A DNA stretch of 20,498 bases from Candidatus Aerophobus profundus SCGC AAA252-L23 (lineage in GTDB: Bacteria; Aerophobota; Aerophobia; Aerophobales; Aerophobaceae), in assembly GCA_000402295.1 (NCBI GenBank), contig AQRW01000175.1, positions 816 through 21,313 on the forward strand. The letters are read 5' to 3'. Below, in pieces: positions 1 to 6,464 of the stretch (position 1 is its first letter; each line of letters starts with the position of its first letter). The translations under genes were made by a program, and so were the position numbers. Below the pieces are notes generated by a model, which saw only the letters and a list, made by a program, of their open reading frames with translations, was not told where the DNA came from and ran no database searches.

Positions 1-53
1 TCTTCTACAACTTCCCGTTTGAACTGACTGGTAAAGGTTCTAGGCTTTCTCAT
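1..53 (-). CDS. Transposase OrfA, N-terminal fragment (cut by window edge)
   Basis: The minus-strand ORF starts with ATG at 53 and runs out of the window. Its first residues, MRKPRTFTSQFKREVVEE, match the beginning of the helix-turn-helix OrfA protein of IS3-family elements, which binds the terminal repeats and is normally made as a frameshift fusion with the DDE integrase OrfB. AAGGAG lies 7 nt upstream of the ATG. It reads away from the interrupted methyltransferase gene. Only 17-18 residues are visible, so the subgroup cannot be assigned. Confidence 0.75.
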   Translation of the reverse strand, partial: MRKPRTFTSQFKREVVE

Positions 54-143
54 GACCGGCTCCTTTTGATCCCTTTCGGGGATTTACTGGCCCTGTCAGA
101 ACTCTAACAACTCTAAGTGATTTTGTCCAGTTTTAGGGGTTCA
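1..143 (-). mobile_element. IS3-like insertion sequence, one end
   Basis: Read on the minus strand this stretch starts at about 143 with TGAACCCCTAAAACTGGACA, which has the TG start and TGGACA-type terminal repeat typical of IS3-family elements. About 90 nt further in are a Shine-Dalgarno site and a transposase start. The rest of the element lies outside the window. The boundary at 143 is set by the terminal-repeat pattern and by the point where methyltransferase coding resumes on the plus strand. No target duplication can be checked because the other end is missing. Confidence 0.75.
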
Positions 144-153
144 CTCCAAACCG

Positions 154-747
154 ATGACAGTGTATGAACACTTATTGCAGTTCTCTCGTCATAATTGTGA
201 ATCTAATTATAGAAAAATTAGAAATGATTTCAATCGCTTGCGCTTTTCAGACAGTCAGGCTGCGCGTTTTATCTATCTCAATAAAACATCTTTTAACGGG
301 ATCTTTCGGGTTAACAGGCAAGGCAAATACAATGTTCCTTACGGACACATACTCAAGCCATCGTTACCAACAAGGGAAACCTTATTGGCGGCTAGCGCTA
401 CTTTAAGAGAATCAAGAATTCTTACCGGATCATATGAAACTGTACTGAATGAGGCACAAAAGGGCAATTTCATATACATGGATCCCCCATATCCCCCTCT
501 GAGCGTAACGTCCAACTTCAACCATTATACGAAAGACAAATTTGTGCATGAAGACCAGATAAGGTTGTCTCAAGTTGCATTCGAGTTAGATAAGAAAGGC
601 TGTTTTGTAATGATTTCCAATGCTCATACAGATGAGATAATGGGACTATTTAAGGACTGGCACATTGCGATATTGTCTGTAGTGCGCTGGATCACATGTA
701 AGCCAAAAAGACACCGGGTCGAAGAGATTGTTATTAGAAACTACTAG
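154..747 (+). pseudogene. D12-class adenine-specific DNA methyltransferase, 5'-truncated by IS insertion
   Basis: The 197 residues match the C-terminal two thirds of Dam-type (MethyltransfD12) N6-adenine methyltransferases. The catalytic DPPY motif is at residues 110-113 and is preceded by the usual hydrophobic strand (NFIYM). The LNKTSFNGIFR segment at about 42-52 is typical of the family's target-recognition side. Family members are usually 260-300 residues and begin with an FxGGK/R S-adenosylmethionine-binding motif; here that part is absent. Upstream, the frame runs into the IS end at 143 and stops at 118-120. The ATG at 154 is simply the first one after the junction and has no good ribosome site. 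The product is therefore probably inactive. It likely once belonged to the modification/defence cluster downstream. Confidence 0.85.
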
Positions 748-773
748 TACTTGAAAGAGGAGGTGCAACAAAG

Positions 774-1283
774 ATGACACAAGTAAATACCGGGAGATTC
801 CCTTGGCGGATATCATTTTGGTGGTTGTTCTGGTCTGTCATTGTGGCCCTGTTGCCCATATGGTTCCAGATCCTCATGTCACCGATTTTTTTCAAACCAC
901 TCGTTCTTTCAGATCTTGCGAACAAAGGCCAATTTGCAATTTATGCTGCGACCATATCTGCTTCAACGATTTACCTATTATACAAGGGTGAAGGATCTCG
1001 AAAGATGAAAGGATGGCGTCTATTCTCCGCCGCATGCTATCTACTTCTCTTGCTGCCAAGTTTACTGTTTGTAGTCGTAACCACATGCACCCATGGACAG
1101 ATACCCATAAATCTCCTATACGTCCGGAGGTTAACCGTGCTCTTGTTTCTTGGGGCAGTTGGTATTGGATTTCTTTTGACGGGTCTGGATCATAAGAGTA
1201 TTATACCTGAGATCGAGTCCCGTAGAAAGACCGACGCCAAGAAAATAGAAGAACAATTTCAAAGGACTGGAGGAGTCCAATAA
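774..1283 (+). CDS. Four-helix membrane protein coupled to DGQHR protein
   Basis: This is a 169-residue protein of no family I recognise. It has four hydrophobic segments, at about residues 15-36, 52-71, 82-103 and 117-138, and a charged C-terminal tail (about 140-169, rich in K, R and E) likely to be cytoplasmic. The ATG is preceded by GAGGAGGTG at a proper distance. The stop codon overlaps the start of the next gene (TAATG at 1281-1285), so the two are very likely translationally coupled and work together. The size and topology resemble small membrane effector subunits of defence systems, but that is an analogy from context and not a sequence match. It could also anchor or regulate the DGQHR protein. 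Confidence 0.75.
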   Translation: MTQVNTGRFPWRISFWWLFWSVIVALLPIWFQILMSPIFFKPLVLSDLANKGQFAIYAATISASTIYLLYKGEGSRKMKGWRLFSAACYLLLLLPSLLFVVVTTCTHGQIPINLLYVRRLTVLLFLGAVGIGFLLTGLDHKSIIPEIESRRKTDAKKIEEQFQRTGGVQ

Positions 1284-2680
1284 TGAGCAACAAGGACATA
1301 ATCTTTGATTGTATCGAATTGACGCAGCCAATTGGCACTTTTTATATAGGGGTAATGAACGCGGCAGATTTATTGCAGATATGCTATGCAGATGTTCGTC
1401 GGGCAGGAACCAAAAGAGATGTAGAAGAGTACTTAGGAATAGAGCGGCCGTTGTCGGTACAACGTGTAGCGGAAATAAAGGAGTACGTGACAACGATAGA
1501 CGCGACATTTCCAACAAGTATTATTCTGGCAGTTCCTGCCAAGCATGTAATCTATGATGAAGAAAAAAAAGTTATGACACTAGAACGCGGTCATGAAGTA
1601 GCAAAAATCATAGATGGTCAGCATAGAATTGCTGGCCTTGACGAGTATCCGGACGTGAACTTTCAGCTAAATGTGACACTGTTTATTGATATGGATCTTG
1701 AGGATCAAGCAATGGTTTTTGCCACCATCAATTTGAAGCAAACAAAGGTAAGTAAATCACTAGCTTATGATTTATACGACTTTGCAAAGTTAAGAAGTCC
1801 TCAGAAAACTTGCCACAACATCGCCAGATTCCTGAACAAGAGAGAGAATAGCCCTTTCTTAGACAAGATCAAGATGCTTGGTTTAGCAAGCAAAGGGAAA
1901 AGAGAAACCTTGACTCAGGCAAGATTCGTTGAAAACTTAATGCAACTCATATCTGTTAATCCTTTGAGGGATCGGGACCTAATCAAAAGAGAAAAGAAAC
2001 TAAACCGGCCTACGGAAGACGAGCTTCGGAAACTGATATTTAGAAATCTTTTTATTGAAGAAAAGGACGGTGTTATTGCCAGAATACTCTGGAACTATTT
2101 TGAAGCTGTTAAGGGAAGATGGCCTGGGGCTTGGTCTGAAGTAATGCCGGGCAACATCCTTAATCGAGGAAATGGTTTTAGTGCGCTAATGAGGTTTCTC
2201 CAAATTGTCTATAATGAAGTACAGCCGCTGGATCAAATTCCCTCAGTAGCAGACTTTCGAAAAGTACTAGGGAGAATTGACCTCAAAGAAAATGATTTCA
2301 CCCGGGATAACTATCCACCTGGCTCTAGTGGTGAAACAAAACTATTTGGAGATTTGAAACAAAAATCAGGATTGGGAAGCGGTGAAACAAATAAGAAAAT
2401 GGTAAAAATACCGCCCGAGGTGCGAGTGTCGTGTGACGTTATTCTGATTAAGAATGAGGGGACGAGCCACGAACAGCGAAAGAGAATCCCAGGTGTGGTA
2501 CATATCTTTGGCGGAAATTATTGGGAATTTACGGAAGGTGACCATGTGGAAGTAGGAGATATTGTTGATGTTAAGTCTGGTTCTGGCGATGTAGTACACA
2601 AGATAGGAAAGGTGACTCGCGTTGGTCCTCCTATCAGAGAGGGATGGGTAAAAGTCACGATAGTTATGGAGAATCAATGA
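1283..2680 (+). CDS. DGQHR domain-containing protein (DndB-like)
   Basis: This 465-residue protein contains the DGQHR signature at residues 111-115 (KIIDGQHRIAGL). It also has the family's upstream arrangement, where a basic ERPLS..R..EI..YV segment (about 54-68) precedes the motif. DGQHR proteins include DndB, which controls phosphorothioate DNA modification, and many uncharacterised proteins in defence islands. No DndC/D/E homologue is visible nearby. After about residue 350 there is a linker rich in K, G and S, and then a C-terminal region of roughly 90 residues (about 375-465) that looks beta-rich and is not part of the core domain. The start overlaps the stop of the membrane-protein gene, with GGAGG about 10 nt upstream. 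A regulatory or DNA-binding role is inferred from the family. Confidence 0.8.
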   Translation: MSNKDIIFDCIELTQPIGTFYIGVMNAADLLQICYADVRRAGTKRDVEEYLGIERPLSVQRVAEIKEYVTTIDATFPTSIILAVPAKHVIYDEEKKVMTLERGHEVAKIIDGQHRIAGLDEYPDVNFQLNVTLFIDMDLEDQAMVFATINLKQTKVSKSLAYDLYDFAKLRSPQKTCHNIARFLNKRENSPFLDKIKMLGLASKGKRETLTQARFVENLMQLISVNPLRDRDLIKREKKLNRPTEDELRKLIFRNLFIEEKDGVIARILWNYFEAVKGRWPGAWSEVMPGNILNRGNGFSALMRFLQIVYNEVQPLDQIPSVADFRKVLGRIDLKENDFTRDNYPPGSSGETKLFGDLKQKSGLGSGETNKKMVKIPPEVRVSCDVILIKNEGTSHEQRKRIPGVVHIFGGNYWEFTEGDHVEVGDIVDVKSGSGDVVHKIGKVTRVGPPIREGWVKVTIVMENQ

Positions 2681-2780
2681 CGGAAATGGCAGGTGGCTGG
2701 GGGTGATTTTTGTCGATGGGGAGAATCTGAATGAGGAGGTTGTTGAGCAGGGGCATGCGGAGGTGTATCCGGAGGATTGA
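2679..2780 (+). pseudogene. Thermonuclease (SNase-like) C-terminal fragment
   Basis: In the frame ending with TGA at 2778-2780, about 33 codons read NGRWLGVIFVDGENLNEE and then VVEQGHAEVYPED. This is the characteristic end of bacterial thermonuclease-family (staphylococcal nuclease-like) proteins: the GRWLG strand, the VDG turn, the helix LNEE-V-x-QGHA and the terminal VYP. The homology begins right at the stop of the DGQHR gene, so the rest of the nuclease gene has been lost by recombination at that point. The fragment lacks the catalytic Arg/Glu residues and has no start of its own. The next gene begins immediately after it, using GGAGG inside the fragment as its ribosome site. Confidence 0.6.
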
Positions 2781-3686
2781 GTGAACACCCTCTACTACGG
2801 TGATAATCTGGACGTGTTGCGCAAGTATATCAAGGATGAGAGTGTTGATCTCATTTACCTTGACCCACCTTTTAACAGCAACCAGAGCTATAACATCCTC
2901 TTCCAGGAGAAAAACGGCACCAAGTCATCCGCCCAGATCCAGGCTTTTGAGGATACCTGGCATTGGGATCTTATCGCCGAGGAGACCTGGACAGAGATAG
3001 TCGAGGAGAGCCTTAACAGCAAGCTTGCCGATTTGATGATAGCTATGCAAAAGTTTCTAGGTAGAAATGATATGATGGCCTATCTTGTCATGATGGCTAT
3101 CAGGCTTCAGGAGCTTCATAGAGTGTTGAAATCTACCGGATCTATTTATCTCCATTGTGATCCTACGGCGAGTCATTATTTGAAATTAGTGATGGATGCA
3201 GTGTTTGGCGTCAAAAACTTCCTGAATGAGATTACCTGGAAAAGGACCACAGCCCATAATGACCCTGGGCGGTACGGCAACAACGTGGACATACTTCTTT
3301 TCTACGCAAAGAAAGACGGTAGGACATGGAATTCCATCTACCGTGCTCATGACCCCAAGTATATAGCCCGCTTTCGATTTAGCGACCCGAATGGCCGGAG
3401 GTGGACAGACGACAATCTGACCGCAAAGGGCCTAGCCGGAGGGGGCTACGAATACGAGTATCAGGGAATCCGCTCCCTTTGGCGCTGCCCACCTGAAACA
3501 ATGAAGAAACTTGATGCTGAGGGGCGTCTCCACTTCACCAAGAAAGGCGGCATCAGACTAAAGAGATATCTCGATGAGAACAAAGGAATCCCTCTACAGG
3601 CTCTATGGGAGGACATTCCCCCCATAAACTCCCAGGCGCGTGAGCGCCTCGGGCTACCCAACTCAGAAACCCGAGGCCCTGCTTGA
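2781..3686 (+). CDS. Beta-class DNA methyltransferase, N-terminal part (frameshifted gene)
   Basis: The start is GTG at 2781 with GGAGG 5-9 nt upstream. The protein opens MNTLYYGDNLDVL, followed by the catalytic DPPF motif at residues 28-31 (YLDPPFNSN). This order, catalytic motif first and S-adenosylmethionine-binding motif last, marks a beta-class N4-cytosine/N6-adenine methyltransferase of the type III Mod-like group. The variable middle (about 150-280) is presumably the target-recognition region. The reading frame derails near 3650: the expected LGYPTQKP is encoded only if one base around CTCGGGCTACCC is skipped. The tail after LG (LPNSETRGPA) is therefore out-of-frame translation. The remaining domains are in the following entry. 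The break could be a real mutation or a sequence error. Confidence 0.85.
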   Translation: MNTLYYGDNLDVLRKYIKDESVDLIYLDPPFNSNQSYNILFQEKNGTKSSAQIQAFEDTWHWDLIAEETWTEIVEESLNSKLADLMIAMQKFLGRNDMMAYLVMMAIRLQELHRVLKSTGSIYLHCDPTASHYLKLVMDAVFGVKNFLNEITWKRTTAHNDPGRYGNNVDILLFYAKKDGRTWNSIYRAHDPKYIARFRFSDPNGRRWTDDNLTAKGLAGGGYEYEYQGIRSLWRCPPETMKKLDAEGRLHFTKKGGIRLKRYLDENKGIPLQALWEDIPPINSQARERLGLPNSETRGPA

Positions 3687-4386
3687 GCGCATCATCCAGG
3701 CCAGTAGCAACGAAGGTGACACCGTGTTAGACCCTTTCTGTGGCTGTGGTACGACAATAACTGTTGCAGAGAAACTAAAAAGAAACTGGATAGGCATAGA
3801 TATAACTCATTTAGCTGTGGCTCTAATGGAATATAGATTGAAGGATACTTTTGGAGATACCGTCAAATATGAAGTAGTGGGTGTTCCTGTCTCTGTAAAG
3901 GATGCAGAGGAATTAGCTAGGCGAGATCCTTTTCAATTTCAAAGTTGGGTTTTGAGTCTTGTCAAAGCGAAGCCTGAACCGACCAAGGGTGCAGACAAGG
4001 GAATTGATGGCAGAATATACTTCCATGATGACCCTGAGCATAGAGAGATAAAGGAGATTGTGATTCAGGTGAAGGGCGGGCATTATGTGAATCCGGGAAT
4101 GGTAGATGCCCTGCGAGGTGTTGTTGAAAAAGAAAGTGCTCAAATGGGGGTTTTCATTACCTTGCAAAAGCCCACTCAAGGTATGAAAACAACAGCCGTC
4201 TCCGCTGGATTTTACAAGTCCCCTATTGGCAAACACTATCCCAAGATCCAGATCTTGACGATAGAAGAGTTATTTGCCGGGAAGGGGATAAAGCGGCCAG
4301 CAGAAGGAATAGCGGCAATAGACAGAACATTCAGGAAGGCTAAGAGACATAAAGAGGAGCGGGGAAAACAAAAAGAGATGTTTTAG
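3640..4386 (+). CDS. Methyltransferase C-terminal part fused to Mrr-like nuclease domain
   Basis: This is the continuation, in the next frame, of the gene starting at 2781. After YPTQKPEALLERII (the standard segment before the cofactor-binding motif) comes DPFCGCGTT at residues 31-39 of this piece, the S-adenosylmethionine-binding motif. From about residue 98 a restriction-endonuclease-like domain follows: a helix (FQSWVLSLV), GADKGID with Asp123, and a beta strand ending VIQVKGG with Gln143 and Lys145. That is the D-QxK arrangement of Mrr-type nucleases. The joined protein would be about 535 residues, one polypeptide carrying both modification and cleavage domains. The GTG at 3640 is probably not a true start. 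The gene ends at 4386 with no partner subunit directly downstream. Confidence 0.8.
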   Translation: MSASGYPTQKPEALLERIIQASSNEGDTVLDPFCGCGTTITVAEKLKRNWIGIDITHLAVALMEYRLKDTFGDTVKYEVVGVPVSVKDAEELARRDPFQFQSWVLSLVKAKPEPTKGADKGIDGRIYFHDDPEHREIKEIVIQVKGGHYVNPGMVDALRGVVEKESAQMGVFITLQKPTQGMKTTAVSAGFYKSPIGKHYPKIQILTIEELFAGKGIKRPAEGIAAIDRTFRKAKRHKEERGKQKEMF

Positions 4387-4401
4387 GCATAACAGAGAGA
4401 A

Positions 4402-4515
4402 ATGGCTGTGAAGTCTGGAAGAATTCTGGCAGTCTCCTTGGCATTCTTGATCTTCACCTCAATGGCTGTTGTCCTGGACTTCAAATATCCGGCAACGGTT
4501 GAAGCAGTAAATTAG
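4402..4515 (+). CDS. Possible 37-residue peptide with signal/membrane segment
   Basis: The short ORF MAVKSGRILAVSLAFLIFTS and onward (37 residues) has a basic N-terminus and a hydrophobic stretch at about residues 8-25, followed by a short polar tail ending in VEAVN. It resembles a signal peptide or a single-span small protein. No convincing ribosome site is seen beyond AGAGAG about 5 nt upstream. It lies just after the methyltransferase-nuclease gene. It may be the truncated 5' end of a secreted-protein gene, for example a relative of the lost thermonuclease. Weakly supported. Confidence 0.3.
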   Translation: MAVKSGRILAVSLAFLIFTSMAVVLDFKYPATVEAVN

Positions 4516-4575
4516 GGGCGAAGAGGTTTAGAATTTGCTGTTGAAATGAATTGTAAATAACTCGGGGAGCCTGTA

Positions 4576-4950
4576 GTGAAAGAGAGAAATGAGGAGTGTG
4601 GATACGACGACTGCCACAAACCTCCTTTGGAAGACTCCAAAGAGGGCTACTGTATATTTCACGAACAAAGAGATGATAAAGATATACAGAAATTTCAAGC
4701 AGACATAAACCAAAAAATAAAGGATGGCGATTATGACTTTACAGGGTTCTATTTCCCTGAAGAAATAAGTTTTGTAGGTCAAACATTTGAGAAAAAAGTC
4801 TCTTTTCAAAAAGCCATATTTAGGAAAAGGGCTGACTTTATGGGAGCTCAGTTTCAAAAGATGGCTGACTTTATGGGAGCTCATTTTCAAGATGGCTCTC
4901 TTTTTGGAAGCTCAGTTTCAAGAGACTTACTTTTGGAAAACCGAGTTTAA
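4576..4950 (+). CDS. Pentapeptide-repeat channel protein, N-terminal part (frameshifted gene)
   Basis: GTG start at 4576, with GGGGAG about 9 nt upstream. Residues 8-29 hold a small metal-binding-like knot: Cys8, Cys13, Cys26 and His29 (CGYDDC ... CIFH). From about residue 50 pentapeptide-type repeats begin (F/A-x-F periodicity: VSFQKAIF, RADFMGAQF, MADFMGAHF), which would fold into a right-handed quadrilateral beta-helix. The frame is lost around 4885-4900, near GATGGCTCTCTTTTTGG: the repeats continue one frame over as FLEAQFQETYF, while this frame runs on with unrelated residues to a stop at 4950. The C-terminal half, including an ion-channel module, is described in the next entry. Confidence 0.75.
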   Translation: MKERNEECGYDDCHKPPLEDSKEGYCIFHEQRDDKDIQKFQADINQKIKDGDYDFTGFYFPEEISFVGQTFEKKVSFQKAIFRKRADFMGAQFQKMADFMGAHFQDGSLFGSSVSRDLLLENRV

Positions 4951-5941
4951 CAATGTCTCATTCGCTTTAGCTCACTTTCCGTATCGGACCTTTTTGTACC
5001 CTCGCACCACAAAGGGAATAATAAATTTCTCAGAAGCCATGCTGGAAAATGTATCCTTAACGCATCTCAATTTAGAGCCAAAGGCCTGCCTAGACTTCTC
5101 GGGAGTCCGGTTGTTTTACAGTCAATTGAGAAGAAGGGATGTCGAGAAACATATTTTCCAAGAGAATGAGAAAAAGTTTGTAGCGGCCAAGGATGTCTAC
5201 GTAATTTTGAAAAACAACTTTCACAGCCTTGGTAATTACGCTGACGAAAGTTGGGCTTTCGTAAAGGAAAAGGAAATGGAGAGAAAGAGCTTCCGTCATT
5301 TCCGAAAAGAGCACAAAGAAAGAGAGTTGGGAGAAGAATGGAGCGATAAAGGTCTAAAAAACTGCTTTCCTGTCCTATTAGATATTAAGTATATAGTGAC
5401 ATATTTCCATGACCGCTGGTCACCTACTTCTTGGGAAAACATAAATAGATTATTTTCTTGTGTGCTTAATTTCTTCAAAAGTCCTATAGTTGCCACAAAG
5501 GAAGAAATGAGAAGTTTTAGGTCTTTCTTGGCAGAGAGCCAGAAGAAAGGATTTGGAGACGTTAGCGGGAAAGAACTTTTCAAAGCTCTATGGTTTTACC
5601 TAAAGTACCCCGCAAGATATGCTGGGTCTACCATTCTCAAATACCTCTATATGTGGGGAGAGTGGCCTTGGCTTATATTCGCCTGGTGTGGAGTTGCCAT
5701 ATTCCTGTTCTCATTTCTTTATTGCGTACTGGGAGATATCGTCATTACCAACAAGGGAGCCATAATAGAGTCTTATTGGAACAAGCTTTATTTCTCGGGG
5801 GTCACCTTTACTGCTTTAGGCTACGGGGATTATAGTCCAACAGGAACGGCTAAATTTCTTGCTTTTCTCGAGTCATTCTTAGGAGTATTCTTCATAGCTC
5901 TCTTTGTATTCAGTTTCGCCAGGAGAACGGCAGGAAGGTAA
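4787..5941 (+). CDS. Pentapeptide-repeat channel protein, C-terminal part with K+ channel pore
   Basis: Second frame of the gene begun at 4576. The homologous reading starts near 4890 (FLEAQFQETYFWKTEFNNVS), so the ATG at 4787 is not a true start. After the last pentapeptide repeats come a charged helical linker and two transmembrane helices, at about residues 296-318 and 356-378. The re-entrant pore loop between them carries the potassium selectivity filter TALGYGDYSP (GYGD at 345-348). This is the two-TM ion-channel fold (Ion_trans_2). The intact protein would be about 455 residues: a cytoplasmic metal-knot plus beta-helix sensor joined to a K+ channel. What the repeat domain senses is unknown. 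It lies in the same direction as the defence-like genes upstream but about 190 nt away. Confidence 0.85.
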   Translation: MRKKSLFKKPYLGKGLTLWELSFKRWLTLWELIFKMALFLEAQFQETYFWKTEFNNVSFALAHFPYRTFLYPRTTKGIINFSEAMLENVSLTHLNLEPKACLDFSGVRLFYSQLRRRDVEKHIFQENEKKFVAAKDVYVILKNNFHSLGNYADESWAFVKEKEMERKSFRHFRKEHKERELGEEWSDKGLKNCFPVLLDIKYIVTYFHDRWSPTSWENINRLFSCVLNFFKSPIVATKEEMRSFRSFLAESQKKGFGDVSGKELFKALWFYLKYPARYAGSTILKYLYMWGEWPWLIFAWCGVAIFLFSFLYCVLGDIVITNKGAIIESYWNKLYFSGVTFTALGYGDYSPTGTAKFLAFLESFLGVFFIALFVFSFARRTAGR

Positions 5942-5987
5942 TGGGGAAGTCTCTTGTTCTTAAAGCCTGTCTCTGTTGTCCCAAAGC

Positions 5988-6080
5988 ATGTATAGAGCCA
6001 TCATCGCAGACGTCCACCTGGGCCTCGGGTGATGTGTCGACTTGGAAGATAGAGTTTGACCGTGGTTCTTGATTGAAAAT
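5988..6080 (+). pseudogene. Metallophosphoesterase N-terminal remnant
   Basis: From ATG 5988 the frame reads MYRAIIADVHLGLG and stops at 6030-6032. The DxHLG motif after a short hydrophobic strand is the first metal-binding motif of calcineurin-like phosphoesterases. A one-base shift gives GDVSTWKIEFDRGS to the next stop near 6068, which plausibly continues the same domain. Only the first 30 or so residues remain, so this is a fragment at best. The match rests on a short motif and could be chance. Confidence 0.35.
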
Positions 6081-6094
6081 GAGCGATCGAGAGC

Positions 6095-6265
6095 GTGCTA
6101 CTAGCGGGAGAAGATAGGTTGCCTAATGCACTCTTCACTGTTCTGGTTATTGTAATCCTAATGCCCATCATTCTGGGGATCGCAGTTTTCATTGAATTTC
6201 GGAGAATGGAGAAGAGGCTAAATAAGAAGATTGAGGAGGTGAGGGATCTGAAAGAAAAACAATAG
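6095..6265 (+). CDS. Small single-span membrane protein (LPN..RMEKRLNKKIEE type)
   Basis: This 56-codon ORF from GTG 6095 (a TTG at 6119 is an alternative) has a hydrophobic segment around residues 13-31 that begins LPNALFTVLVIVIL. A charged tail, RRMEKRLNKKIEEVRD, likely forms an amphipathic helix or coiled coil. The same two-part pattern occurs again at 12339-12451, with a frame break, and the tail alone at 17287-17325. I take this as a real small-protein family in this genome. The ribosome site is weak, and the function is unknown. Confidence 0.45.
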   Translation: MLLAGEDRLPNALFTVLVIVILMPIILGIAVFIEFRRMEKRLNKKIEEVRDLKEKQ

Positions 6266-6338
6266 CAGGAGCTACGAGGTTAGTCTAGTTTCACAAGAGA
6301 GGTGGGGGATGATTGTGCGGTTCCTGCGAAAACTGTTT

Positions 6339-6366
6339 TTGACAGTTCCTCATCTTCCAATATAAT
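6339..6366 (+). promoter_or_regulatory. Perfect-consensus sigma70 promoter
   Basis: TTGACA at 6339-6344 and TATAAT at 6361-6366 are separated by 16 nt. Both hexamers match consensus exactly. Transcription would start near 6373 and give a leader of about 90 nt before the repeat-protein gene at 6465. The leader contains a segment (6378-6410) that is nearly repeated before the HU gene at 12906-12936. Confidence 0.8.
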
Positions 6367-6464
6367 GAAGTTGCACGGAGAATAGATTAACTAAATGAGA
6401 AGAAGAAAGTGAACATCTGCCTTGGACGGTGTCTTTACCTTAAGGCAATAAGGAGAAAAAAACC

